NCBI RefSeq assembly: GCF_900444995.1
Contig: NZ_UAPQ01000011.1
Span: 1-64,000 of the forward strand
Origin: Actinomyces bovis
GTDB taxonomy: Bacteria; Actinomycetota; Actinomycetes; Actinomycetales; Actinomycetaceae
Length of the DNA stretch: 64,000 bases
Reading direction: 5' to 3'
Part shown: positions 1 through 7,746 of the stretch, piece after piece
Numbering within the stretch: the first letter of the stretch is position 1
Layout of the letters: every line of letters begins with the position of its first letter
The notes under the pieces: generated by a model
Told to the model about the DNA's origin: nothing
The model's input: only the letters and a program-made list of their open reading frames with translations
The model's database searches: none
Translations under genes and position numbers: made by a program

Positions 1-118
1 TGATGGCTTCCGCTTGGGCGGCAGCGCAGCTGGTGATGCCGTGGAGCAGCACCAGTGTGGGGTCGGCGGGGTTGCCGGCGGTGATGCGGGCTAGGGCTTC
101 GCAACTGGATGTGGGCAT
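1..118 (-). CDS. Alpha/beta hydrolase, N-terminal part only (cut by the left edge)
   Basis: Reading leftward from the ATG at 118, an open frame of 39 codons runs off the left edge. It encodes a short lead-in followed by LVLLHGITS, the beta-strand plus HG oxyanion-hole motif that opens alpha/beta hydrolases. The hydrolase at 1511-2395 has a similar stretch (LVLSHGITD), so the two may be related. The gene diverges from luxS with 39 bases between the two starts. The substrate cannot be inferred, because the nucleophile and the rest of the fold lie outside the window. Confidence 0.6.
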   Translation of the reverse strand, partial: MPTSSCEALARITAGNPADPTLVLLHGITSCAAAQAEAI

Positions 119-157
119 GTGCTGATTGTGCCTGCGACGGCGTCGTAGCCTGGGGGC

Positions 158-655
158 ATGAGTGATCACAGCGAGTCCTACACGGATACGGACGGTCCCC
201 GCATGAATGTGGAGTCCTTCAACCTGGACCACACGCGCGTAGCGGCACCCTTTGTGCGCGTGGCCGACCGCAAGCGTTTGCCAGGCGGGGATGAGCTGGT
301 CAAGTACGACGTGCGCTTCTGTCAGCCCAACCGGGAGCATCTGGAGATGCCGACGGTGCATTCGGTGGAGCATCTGGTGGCTGAGCTAATGCGCAACCAT
401 ACGGACCGGCTAGTGGACTGGAGTCCGATGGGCTGTCAGACGGGCTTTTACGCGCTAACTCTTGGTTTGGAGCCGGCTGAGTTCCTGCCGCTGTTGGAGG
501 CAACCTGCCGTGATGTGCTGGCGGCTGCGGCAGTTCCAGCCGCAAATGAGGTGCAGTGTGGCTGGGGGGCCAATCACTCGCTGGCTGGGGCGCAGGCTGC
601 GGTGGCGGAGTTCCTGGCGGCTCGTGCGCAGTGGGAGACGGTCATTCCGGGGTGA
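158..655 (+). CDS. luxS: S-ribosylhomocysteine lyase LuxS
   Basis: This cytosolic metalloenzyme cleaves S-ribosylhomocysteine to homocysteine and DPD, the precursor of autoinducer 2. The 165-residue length is normal for the family. The zinc-site signature HSVEH is visible at residues 68-72, the conserved MGCQTGFY with the catalytic cysteine at 91-98, and the third metal ligand region QCGWGANHS near 133-141. The ATG at 158 follows a purine-rich GGGGG directly upstream. mtnN, the preceding step of the pathway, lies 3.6 kb downstream on the same strand but is not in the same operon. A copy of the GACGGCGTC motif sits just before the gene at 136. Identification is secure from the motifs. Confidence 0.97.
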   Translation: MSDHSESYTDTDGPRMNVESFNLDHTRVAAPFVRVADRKRLPGGDELVKYDVRFCQPNREHLEMPTVHSVEHLVAELMRNHTDRLVDWSPMGCQTGFYALTLGLEPAEFLPLLEATCRDVLAAAAVPAANEVQCGWGANHSLAGAQAAVAEFLAARAQWETVIPG

Positions 656-842
656 GCTGAGGCTTTTGGGGGCACCGCATGGCACCTGCTGGGGCAGAGC
701 TGTAAGCGGTTCGCCACTTATAGAACCGAGTTATTTCATCTTGGTCAACAATCTTGCAGTTAAGGCGCACAAGCGGTTGAATTATCCGCACGATGGCCCG
801 CTAACCCGGTTGGCCACGTTAACCCCCTGTCAGGATGGAGAC

Positions 843-1280
843 ATGACCATCCCTAGTGCAATAACGCCGGGAACTATCGACGTTGAGTCGGTTCTCCCCA
901 CTATCCCGGTACTTCTCGGCCCGGGCCGTCGTGTGCTGCTCACAACGGTCGACGAGCAAGGTGCCCCGCACACCCGCCCTGTGCTCATGCTCGCGGACGC
1001 GGAGAACCGCCGCGGTTACGCCAGCCTATTGACAAAGAAGACCTCCACGAAGGCCCTCGACGTCCGCAGTCACCCGCGCGTGACGCTCTCCGGGTCCACG
1101 CCACAGCCCTGCTGGGGTCGCTTCTCCATTGAGGCGAATGCCCGCGTGGTGGAGGTGCCGCAGGCCCTGGGTGGCCCATCGGTGGTGCGTCTGGAGTTTG
1201 AATTGCTGTCCGCCCGGGTGTGGGTGATTTACTCCTCGGCGCCGCGCGACAACGAGGTCTTTGAAATTCCTGTGGCCTGA
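843..1280 (+). CDS. Pyridoxamine 5'-phosphate oxidase-like (FMN-binding split barrel) protein
   Basis: The open frame extends upstream to 462, inside luxS, but the plausible start is the ATG at 843 after GGATGGAGAC, giving 145 residues. The N-terminal half has the split-barrel pattern: a strand RRVLLTTVDEQGAPHTRPV (about residues 29-47), then Thr-Lys-Lys and VTLSGS, as in general stress protein 26 and PNPOx-like flavoproteins. Such proteins bind FMN, F420 or haem and reduce small molecules; which one applies here cannot be told. It stands alone, with 187 bases between it and luxS and a strong hairpin downstream. The family call is moderately strong and the function is unknown. Confidence 0.7.
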   Translation: MTIPSAITPGTIDVESVLPTIPVLLGPGRRVLLTTVDEQGAPHTRPVLMLADAENRRGYASLLTKKTSTKALDVRSHPRVTLSGSTPQPCWGRFSIEANARVVEVPQALGGPSVVRLEFELLSARVWVIYSSAPRDNEVFEIPVA

Positions 1281-1407
1281 AAGCTGCGCTCCCAGCAGCC
1301 TTAGGTCCGGGCGAAATCCGGTCCGAGCCCAGGCTGGTCGCAGCGGATTCCCGCCGCTACCGACCACCCGCTCCGACCCGCAGGCTCCCCGCGCTCCCTT
1401 GCCGCAG

Positions 1408-1441
1408 CCGGCCCAGAGGACTCCGCAGTCCTCTGGGCCGG
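1408..1441 (+). terminator. Perfect 15-bp hairpin without T-tract
   Basis: A 15-base arm (1408-1422, CCGGCCCAGAGGACT) is followed by a 4-base loop and its exact complement (1427-1441). It lies 127 bases after the flavoprotein stop and 70 bases before the next hydrolase start. No T-run follows, which is common for actinobacterial terminators. It could also act as an attenuator of the hydrolase at 1511. Confidence 0.7.
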
Positions 1442-1510
1442 TTCCGCACCTGGTCCCGCGTAGAGCGGACTCAAAGGGCGCGTTCAGGGTGCGCCGTCTA
1501 AAGTTGAGGT

Positions 1511-2395
1511 GTGAGCACCCTGACTGAAAGCCCGCAAGCGCTGACCCGCGAGGTCTATGGTCCCGCCACGGATGCCAGCGCACCCCTGCTGGTGCTGTCC
1601 CACGGGATCACTGACAACGCCGCCTGCTGGGTGGAGGCCGTGGAGCTGTGGACGGCTCAGGGGTACCGGGTGCTGGCTTTGGACGCGCGCGGCCACGGCA
1701 CTTCGCCGCGCTGGCAGGAGGCGGACCTGGTCTCCCAGGACAGCGCCGGGGAGCGCCTAGCCCAGGATCTGGAGGAGGTCCTAGAGGATGTGCGTGTCAA
1801 GGGACTGGCTGGCGAGGGTCCAGTGATGGGTCCCCTCGTGCTGGTGGGGCACTCCATGGGGGGAGTTACCTCCCTGGTGGTGGCGGCGCGCAGGCCAGAG
1901 CTGGTGGACGCCGTCGTGGCCGAGGACCCGGCATTCACCACCGCGACTTCGCGCCGCGTACTGCGGCTCACGGCTTTCCAGCGGCTACGCGAGGTGCAGG
2001 AAATCGCCAGTGACCCGCAGGCGCGCTTCGCTAAAGAGATCACTGCGAACCCCACCTGGTCACACCGGGAGGTGGCGGCCAGTGTCAAAGGCGTGGTGGA
2101 TTGTGACCAGGCCTTCTTAAAGACTGGCTGCGTAGGGCCGACGACGCCGTGGCAGGAGGTCGTGGACGCGCTGAGCCTGCCGGTGCTGCTGGTTACCGGC
2201 ACTGGAGACGACGTCATCATGAACCAGGCGCGACTGGCGGAGCTTCTCAAGCGCAACCCGAGGCTTAGCACCGCGATCATTGAGGGCGCCCCCCACTGTG
2301 TGCGGCGCACCTACTCGGGGCGCTTCCACTCGGTGGTGGACCCGTGGCTGCGTTTTCAAACCGCTCAGCACCCTAAGCAGACCGACCTCAGCTAG
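1511..2395 (+). CDS. Alpha/beta hydrolase
   Basis: A 294-residue alpha/beta hydrolase. The oxyanion-hole motif LSHGIT is at residues 29-34, DARGHG at 58-63, the nucleophile elbow GHSMGG at 113-118 (Ser115), and a late GAPHC supplies the histidine. The fold is typical of esterases, lipases and haloperoxidase-like enzymes; the substrate cannot be named. The start is a GTG at the 3' end of a weak GTTGAGGT ribosome site. The gene is monocistronic between the hairpin at 1408 and the phosphatidyltransferase at 2554. Confidence 0.85.
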   Translation: MSTLTESPQALTREVYGPATDASAPLLVLSHGITDNAACWVEAVELWTAQGYRVLALDARGHGTSPRWQEADLVSQDSAGERLAQDLEEVLEDVRVKGLAGEGPVMGPLVLVGHSMGGVTSLVVAARRPELVDAVVAEDPAFTTATSRRVLRLTAFQRLREVQEIASDPQARFAKEITANPTWSHREVAASVKGVVDCDQAFLKTGCVGPTTPWQEVVDALSLPVLLVTGTGDDVIMNQARLAELLKRNPRLSTAIIEGAPHCVRRTYSGRFHSVVDPWLRFQTAQHPKQTDLS

Positions 2396-2553
2396 GTCAG
2401 GTACCTGGGCGCGCGCCTCGCGAGGGGAAGTAGGACACAGTCCCATAACCTCCTGTACGCCAAGGCGCCGCAAAGTGCTCGGGCGTCTAGGATTTGCCGA
2501 GTCACTGACGGCCAGGCCAGTCCTGCCGCTACCGTCCTCAGGAGAAACAATCC

Positions 2554-3309
2554 ATGGCAAAGGCCCTGGCCAATCGCAGCCAGTCCTGGTCTCAGGTCCA
2601 CCGCGCCCTAAAGGGTGCCCAGAAAAGCAACCGCAACGCTCCGGCCTACTCGCGCTGGTTCAACCGCCCCCTGGGTGGGGTGTTTGCAGCCACCGGCTTC
2701 AAACTGGGCCTAACCCCCAACCAGGTCACTGGCATCAGCGCCATCTTTACTTTCTGCGGACTGGCGCTGCTGGCTACCACCTCCCCCAGCTGGCTGCACG
2801 GTGTGAGCGTGGCAGTGCTGCTGGCTCTGGGCTATGCCTTGGACTCGGCCGATGGCCAGCTGGCGCGCCTGCGTGGCGGCGGCAGCCCTGCTGGAGAGTG
2901 GCTGGACCACGTCATTGACGCCACCAAGCAGGCTTCGGTGCACTTGGTGGTGGCCATCTTGTGGTTCCGTCACCTGGAGGGCTGGCCGCTGTGGACAGTG
3001 CTCGTGCCGCTGGGATTCTCCGTGGTGGCCTGCGTCTGGTTCTTCACCATGATCCTCACCGACCAGCTAGAGCGCGCTGCGGGCACCAAAAAGACCGGGG
3101 CGGTAGCCACGGCGCCGCGCACCTCCCTGCTGAACTCGGTAATCGCCACCGGCTTGGACTATGGCTTCCAGGTGGTCACCATGCTGCTGCTGGGCTGGTG
3201 GACCGGCTGGCGCTGGTTGTATGTGGCCCTGGCAGCCTTCAACCTGTTGATGCTGCTGGCTCAGCTGGTGCGCTGGTACCGGCGCGTAAACGCCCTGCCA
3301 CGCCACTGA
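2554..3309 (+). CDS. CDP-alcohol phosphatidyltransferase family membrane protein
   Basis: This enzyme transfers a phosphatidyl (or similar) group from CDP-linked donors to an alcohol in the membrane. The complete signature D-x2-D-G-x2-A-R-x8-G-x3-D-x3-D is present at residues 97-122, with all four aspartates. Several hydrophobic membrane segments follow (about 55-75, 83-100, 130-165, 200-245). The extended cytosolic N-terminus (about 50 residues) is unlike the short phosphatidylglycerol synthases and closer to actinobacterial members next to surface-polymer genes. The convergent hexapeptide acyltransferase supports a role in glycolipid or polysaccharide assembly, but the acceptor alcohol is unknown. 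Confidence 0.88.
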   Translation: MAKALANRSQSWSQVHRALKGAQKSNRNAPAYSRWFNRPLGGVFAATGFKLGLTPNQVTGISAIFTFCGLALLATTSPSWLHGVSVAVLLALGYALDSADGQLARLRGGGSPAGEWLDHVIDATKQASVHLVVAILWFRHLEGWPLWTVLVPLGFSVVACVWFFTMILTDQLERAAGTKKTGAVATAPRTSLLNSVIATGLDYGFQVVTMLLLGWWTGWRWLYVALAAFNLLMLLAQLVRWYRRVNALPRH

Positions 3310-3350
3310 GGCGCGCTCGGGAGTGAGGCACGCTCGGGCAAACAGCCTGG

Positions 3351-3368
3351 GCGGCAGTTCTCTGCCGC
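3351..3368. terminator. Short hairpin between convergent genes
   Basis: GCGGCAG, a TTCT loop and CTGCCGC form a 7-bp perfect stem in the 84-base gap between the phosphatidyltransferase and the convergent acyltransferase. It could terminate transcription from either side. It is weak compared with the other hairpins in the window. Confidence 0.35.
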
Positions 3369-3393
3369 TAAAGCCTCAGGCCATGGCGAGGCC

Positions 3394-4098
3394 CTAGGGT
3401 CTGCGGCTGCCGATCTTCTTGGCGGGCACGCCGCCATAAATGCCGTAATCCTCGTAGTTCCCTGCGGTGACCACGGCTCCCGCCGCGATGATGACGCCGT
3501 TGCCAATGTGCGCGCCGTCCAGAACGGTGACTTTGGCACCGATCCATACGTCGTCGCCCACGGTGATGCCCTGGTGAGTGACGCCCTGCTCGCGCATGGG
3601 GCGGGTGGTGTCTGCGTGGACGTGGTTCTCTGAATGGAAGCTGACGTAGTTGCCAATCATCACGCTGCTGCCAATCGTGATGCCGCCTGCTGCGCCGTAG
3701 AAGGCGTCGGTGCCCAGGCCGGTGTTGTCCCCCACGCGCATGCCTTTGCCCAGGTGCTCCAGGCTGCCGATGCACTCAATGCGGGAGTTTTTGCCTAGGG
3801 CCACGTTGTTGCCCCAGGTGACGCCGTCGGTGCTCATGGCGTCCAGGTAGGCGCCTTGGCCGATGGTGCAGCCGTAGCCGCAGCGGAACTTGGAGGCGCC
3901 GCGTAGGCGGGCGCGGCGGCCCAGGAAGATTGAGCGGCCGGTGCCGGTGCGCAGGATGCCGCGGGCTTTCATGGCGGCCCGCTCAGCTAGGACTCCCAGG
4001 AGGTAGTTAGCGGGTAGACCCTCGTCGACGTGGTAGTCGTGGCCTTTGACAGCCGCGATCAGCTTGCCCACGCGGCGGGCGGCGGATTTGCTTGCCAT
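3394..4098 (-). CDS. Left-handed beta-helix (hexapeptide repeat) acyltransferase
   Basis: A 234-residue protein whose residues from about 60 to the end follow the [LIV]-G-x4 hexapeptide rhythm, for example ITIGSSVMIGNYVSF and VWIGAKVTVLDGAHIGNG. It ends in the family's GGVPAKKIG tail. HSENHVH (around residue 155) provides the catalytic-type histidines of xenobiotic and sugar O-acetyltransferases. The acceptor is most likely a sugar in a surface polymer. The ATG at 4098 is the first good start. The gene converges with the CDP-alcohol phosphatidyltransferase. The family is clear and the substrate unknown. Confidence 0.88.
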   Translation of the reverse strand: MASKSAARRVGKLIAAVKGHDYHVDEGLPANYLLGVLAERAAMKARGILRTGTGRSIFLGRRARLRGASKFRCGYGCTIGQGAYLDAMSTDGVTWGNNVALGKNSRIECIGSLEHLGKGMRVGDNTGLGTDAFYGAAGGITIGSSVMIGNYVSFHSENHVHADTTRPMREQGVTHQGITVGDDVWIGAKVTVLDGAHIGNGVIIAAGAVVTAGNYEDYGIYGGVPAKKIGSRRP

Positions 4099-4283
4099 AT
4101 CAATGTTCTTCCGGGGTGGTGTATTGCCTCAGATTAGCGCGCGACTGGACTAGGTGGCGAGTCGGTCAGATGACTGAATGGCTGCGATTCTGCGGCAGTG
4201 TCGTCGGGACGGCTGGCCGCCGACAAGGGGCCTGTGCAGGCTGCGCGACTAAACCGTGGCGCGAGGCCGCCTAGGCTCGGGGC

Positions 4284-5090
4284 ATGAGCCTTTCCCAGCC
4301 TGCCCAGCTTGCCCAGTCCTGTTCGCCGCGGCCGGTGACGGCGGTGGTCGTGGTCGCCATGCCGGAGGAGGCGGCGCCTTTTGTGGCGGCCTTAGAGCCT
4401 TTACCAAGCGCGGCGCCGCTGCCGCCACTGCCTGGCCCGGGTGGGGTGGTGAGCTTGACACTGCCTGAGCGGCCCGGATTGGGGGCTGCAAACCATGCCG
4501 GACCACGCGAGCTAGTGCTGGTGCGCAGTGGGATCGGCTTGGTGAATGCTGCCTCTGCGCTGGCCACGGTGCTGGTGGCGGTGCAGCCAGAGCTGGTGAT
4601 CTCCGCTGGAACTACCGGGGGCCTGGGGCGGCAGGTGGAGGTGGGTGATGTGTGTGTGTCAGATACGCTCAGCTACACCGACGCAGATGCCACCGCTTTT
4701 GGTTATGCGCGCGGGCAGGTGCCGGGCATGCCGGTGCTTTATGTCGGGGATTCAGCGGCTCTGGACCTGCTGGCCCAGCGGGCGGAGGTGTTGCGGGGGG
4801 CGACGGCGTCGTCTGGCCAGGCGCGGTTGCACCGGGGCTTAATGCTGGCCGGGCAAGCTTTTGTGACGGCGGCGAATGTTGCGGATGCGCGCGAGGTCTT
4901 CCCGGCGGCGCTGAGCACGGATATGGAGTCCACGGCTTTGGCGCAGGTGGCGGCGGGGGCAGGGCTGCCCTTCGTGTCGGTGCGTGGGGTGTCGGATTTG
5001 TGTGGCCCGGAGGCGGGTCAGGACTTCCACATCGGGGTGGAGGAGGCGGCTACCCGCTCCGCCGCCCTGGTGCTGTCCCTCCTGGCCTGA
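4284..5090 (+). CDS. mtnN: 5'-methylthioadenosine/S-adenosylhomocysteine nucleosidase
   Basis: Hydrolyses the glycosidic bond of methylthioadenosine and S-adenosylhomocysteine, releasing adenine and, from the latter, the LuxS substrate. Visible features: AMPEEAAPF near residue 29 (catalytic Glu), GTTGGL in the phosphate/ribose loop, TDMESTAL with the ribose-binding Met-Glu pair, and GVSDLCG with the catalytic Asp. At 268 residues it is longer than the usual 230; the extra length is a Pro/Ala-rich insert at residues 40-75 and a longer N-terminus. It likely works with LuxS (158-655) in recycling homocysteine. Confidence 0.92.
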   Translation: MSLSQPAQLAQSCSPRPVTAVVVVAMPEEAAPFVAALEPLPSAAPLPPLPGPGGVVSLTLPERPGLGAANHAGPRELVLVRSGIGLVNAASALATVLVAVQPELVISAGTTGGLGRQVEVGDVCVSDTLSYTDADATAFGYARGQVPGMPVLYVGDSAALDLLAQRAEVLRGATASSGQARLHRGLMLAGQAFVTAANVADAREVFPAALSTDMESTALAQVAAGAGLPFVSVRGVSDLCGPEAGQDFHIGVEEAATRSAALVLSLLA

Positions 5091-5189
5091 GGGCGGAGCG
5101 CCCAGGGGCTGGGAGACAGTCTGGCAGGCCGTACCCGCCTCGGGTGAGCCCAGACCCTCAGCGGAACTAGGCTGGATACACTCATAAGC

Positions 5190-6338
5190 ATGAGTCGTGG
5201 ACTGGGGACCTTGAGGGTCGAGGGACTGGCGTCAATCCGTAGCCTCACCTTGGATCTGAGCACGGAGGTGACCGTGCTGATCGGCGCCAACGGCTCCGGC
5301 AAGTCGAACCTGGTCAGCGCCCTGGAGTTGGTGGCCCGTATCTGGGACGACTCCTTCCAGGAGTACCTGCAACAGCGTGGAGGCATCAGCAACCTGCTGT
5401 TTGAAGACGCCCAGACCCGGGCCAAGCACGTCTTGATTGAACTGACCTCCGACTTCGACGAGGAGGAAAAGCGCAACGGCTATCGGGTGGAGATCACGGA
5501 GGACTGGAAGGACGCGGACCTAGCCACTTTGCATGAGTGGCTGCTGTTCCAAGCTGGCCGAGACCGGGAGCGGTCTTTCGCGGAGGCCCTGGGTTCCGGC
5601 ACCAGCAGTCAGGTCCGCAGCCTGTCCGAGTCGGCGGCTGAAGACAGGCTCAGCGGCTTTGCCAAGTACGTGGGCCCGATCTTGCAAGGGTGCCGGGTCT
5701 TCCAGTTTGACGACGTCTCAGCGACCGCACCGGTCAAGAGCTGGTCCACCCTGGGTGACGACCTAGCCTTGCGCTCGGACGCGCAGAATATCGCCGCTTA
5801 CCTGCACAAGGTCAAGGAGGAGCATCCGCAGCACTACCGGCGCATCGTGACGGCGGTCCGTCATGTTACCCCGTTCTTTGACGACTTTGTGCTGGTGCCC
5901 AGCAAGAATGAGCGCATCCGCCTGCGTTGGCGCCAAAAGGGCCTGGACCGGGTGTTCTCAGCGCGTGAGGCCAGCGACGGCACGCTGCGCTTCATCTGCC
6001 TGGCGACGCTGCTGCTGGGCCCGGACCTGCCGGCCACCGTGGTCTTGGACGAGCCCGAGTTGGGCCTGCACCCAGCGGCTATTGGCCTGCTGGCGGAGAT
6101 GACGCGAGTGGCGGGCCGCAATGGTCATAAGGTCATCCTGGCTACCCAGTCCGTGCCTCTGCTGTCCCACTACAGGGTGGAAGAGGTGGTGGTACTGGAC
6201 CGGGTTGACGGCGCCACCCAGGTCCGTAGGCCGGACCCCGCACAGTTGGAGGGCTTCCTGGAGGAGTACTCCACTGGGAATCTGTGGGAGATGAACCTGC
6301 TGGGAGGCCGACCCGCAGCTGAGGGGACCAGCGCATGA
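5190..6338 (+). CDS. AAA/ABC-type ATPase (RecF/OLD-like), first gene of a two-gene unit
   Basis: A 382-residue SMC-like ATPase. Walker A is GANGSGKS at residues 32-39. The middle (about 60-230) is variable and largely helical. A signature-like ASDGTLRF precedes Walker B VVLDEPELGLHP at about 284-295, and the H/switch region is ATQS. It has no fused nuclease, but the next gene overlaps it by four bases (ATGA), so the products are probably made together and form a complex. This layout matches the ATPase half of split OLD-type systems, such as RloA-like or AriA-like ATPases that work with a TOPRIM-like partner. A defence role is an inference. No phage or integrase gene is nearby, and its codon use looks like that of its neighbours. 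Confidence 0.85.
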   Translation: MSRGLGTLRVEGLASIRSLTLDLSTEVTVLIGANGSGKSNLVSALELVARIWDDSFQEYLQQRGGISNLLFEDAQTRAKHVLIELTSDFDEEEKRNGYRVEITEDWKDADLATLHEWLLFQAGRDRERSFAEALGSGTSSQVRSLSESAAEDRLSGFAKYVGPILQGCRVFQFDDVSATAPVKSWSTLGDDLALRSDAQNIAAYLHKVKEEHPQHYRRIVTAVRHVTPFFDDFVLVPSKNERIRLRWRQKGLDRVFSAREASDGTLRFICLATLLLGPDLPATVVLDEPELGLHPAAIGLLAEMTRVAGRNGHKVILATQSVPLLSHYRVEEVVVLDRVDGATQVRRPDPAQLEGFLEEYSTGNLWEMNLLGGRPAAEGTSA

Positions 6339-6979
6339 GACAGGTGATCGTGCTGGTGGAGGGGCAGACCGAAGAAGAACTGGTCAAGAACGTGTTGGCT
6401 CCGGCAGCCTTCTCACGAGACGTCCATCTGGTCCCTTCGGTAGTCATCACGTCAGCGAGCTCCGCAGCAACCCACCGGGGTGGTGGTAGCTGGAAGCACT
6501 ATGAAAAGCGACTGCGGCACTTTCTGGCTAACCGCCACCTGAGCAAAGTTGGTCTGCTGCTGGACTACTACGCCTACCCCAAGGACGCCCCAGGGCAAGA
6601 CCTTCCCGGCGGTGGCCCGGACCGGCAGCGAGCTCTGATGGCAGCACTGTGCTCCCAGCTGCCAGACCCACGTTTCCATCCCCTGGTCGTGCTCCATGAG
6701 ATAGAGGCGCTGGTGCTGGCGGCAATCGACGCTGGCCGCGGTGACGACCTGTTCGAGCCCCTCCCCCTGGCCCGGCTGCGTGAGCAGATCAGCCAAGCGG
6801 GCGGCCCCGAGCAGGTGAACGACGGATTGCTGACTGCGCCGTCGAAACGCCTGGAGACGGCGGACCCTCGCTACCTGAAAACCGTCACTGGCCCGCTGCT
6901 GGTGGCTGAGGCTGGCTTGCAGGCCGTGCTGGAGCGTTGCCCCACGTTCAGCGCCTGGTGGGAGGACCTCCTGGCCTGA
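6335..6979 (+). CDS. DUF4276 family protein, partner of the upstream ATPase
   Basis: A 214-residue protein starting at the ATGA overlap. It opens with a strand and VEGQTEEE (residues 8-15), followed by LLLDYYAYP (74-82) and VVLHEIEALVLA (118-129). These are the three recognisable conserved blocks of DUF4276. The VEG-x-TE plus later acidic block resembles the metal-binding layout of TOPRIM-type nucleases, so a nuclease role is plausible but not shown. Together with the ATPase it forms a compact two-gene module flanked by unrelated genes: mtnN before, and a convergent thiamine-binding gene after. Confidence 0.82.
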   Translation: MRQVIVLVEGQTEEELVKNVLAPAAFSRDVHLVPSVVITSASSAATHRGGGSWKHYEKRLRHFLANRHLSKVGLLLDYYAYPKDAPGQDLPGGGPDRQRALMAALCSQLPDPRFHPLVVLHEIEALVLAAIDAGRGDDLFEPLPLARLREQISQAGGPEQVNDGLLTAPSKRLETADPRYLKTVTGPLLVAEAGLQAVLERCPTFSAWWEDLLA

Positions 6980-7108
6980 GGGTGGCCTGAGCGGCAGGTG
7001 TACGGCAGACCTGTATTACTTCTGTACGGGCAGGCTCCTGTAGCTCCTGTGCCCGCTCACGCCCGCGCAACGCGAGCGCCTGCACCCAAAGCCTGGCTGG
7101 CCCGGTGT

Positions 7109-7417
7109 TTAGGGCTGCTCCTGCAGGTGCTGCTCTACGCGCTCAACCTTCGCGCTGAGCTGGCCGGTCCAGCCGGGGCGGATATCGGCCTTCAGCACTA
7201 GGGCCACACGTGGGCTGACCTCGGCCACCGCCTGGCAGGCGGCTTTAACCACCGCCATGCATTCGTCCCACTCTCCCTCCAGGGTGGTGAACATGGAGGT
7301 GGTTTCGTTGGGCAGGCCGGAGGCACGCACGACGGCGACGGCGCGGGCTACCGCCTCGCTGACTGAGCCATCTGGCTCGTCGGTGGTGGTCGGGGACACA
7401 GAGAAAGCCACAAGCAC
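7109..7417 (-). CDS. MTH1187/YkoF-type thiamine-binding protein
   Basis: A small (102-residue) ferredoxin-like fold protein. It has the family's VAFSVSPT start, an ETTSMFTTLEG block near residues 38-48 and the DIRPGWTGQL ending. Relatives bind thiamine or its pyrimidine moiety and assemble as tetramers. The start is a GTG preceded by GGGTGGGGGC, which serves as ribosome site; a second in-frame GTG two codons later is also possible. It is monocistronic and converges with the ATPase/DUF4276 pair. No THI-box riboswitch could be recognised upstream. Confidence 0.85.
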   Translation of the reverse strand: MLVAFSVSPTTTDEPDGSVSEAVARAVAVVRASGLPNETTSMFTTLEGEWDECMAVVKAACQAVAEVSPRVALVLKADIRPGWTGQLSAKVERVEQHLQEQP

Positions 7418-7590
7418 GCCCCCACCCTAAGCCCCACCCCGGCGTCCGCCCTACGCTCTCGGCAACAATCGCTTCGATTAGGTCGGTTGACCTATTGAAA
7501 TAGTGAACGTTCAGCTGGCTTGAGATGAGACACTCGTTTTCCATGCCAACTGATTGAGCACAGGTTACCCGGAAGAGGTGAGGGGTCAGC

Positions 7591-7746
7591 ATGGAGCAAT
7601 ACGAATCTGCAGATGGCAAAGTCTTTGACGATGCTGACGTTGAGCGCTGGGCCGCTCAGGCAGAAGCGGGCCTTAAAGGCCTTGAACTCACGCGCACACC
7701 TGCACCTTGGCGTGCCACAGCTTCAGCGCCGTCGCCTCACTCGTAA
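7591..7746 (+). CDS. Short ORF resembling the N-terminus of a ribbon-helix-helix antitoxin
   Basis: A 51-codon frame with a strong ribosome site (GGAAGAGGTGAGGGG, about 6 bases before the ATG). Its first 30 residues (MEQYESADGKVFDDADVERW then AAQAEAGLKG) have the Y-x3-DG-x9-W(A)-x2-AE-x-G layout seen at the start of many actinobacterial CopG-type antitoxin proteins. The DNA-binding ribbon-helix-helix part that should follow is missing; the frame instead ends in a Pro/Ala/Ser tail. The last 10 bases overlap the 3' end of the convergent dnaB gene. It is probably a remnant of a toxin-antitoxin gene truncated by a rearrangement; no toxin gene is seen. The family memory is moderate and the ORF itself is plain. 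Confidence 0.5.
   Translation: MEQYESADGKVFDDADVERWAAQAEAGLKGLELTRTPAPWRATASAPSPHS

Noticed and set aside
462..842. Upstream extension of the flavoprotein frame through luxS
   Set aside because: The extension lies in another frame of luxS, has biased Arg/Trp-rich shadow composition, and the ATG at 843 has a good context.
7418..7590. Possible THI-box riboswitch ahead of the thiamine-binding gene
   Set aside because: No CUGAGA or thi-box core could be found on the - strand in the leader.
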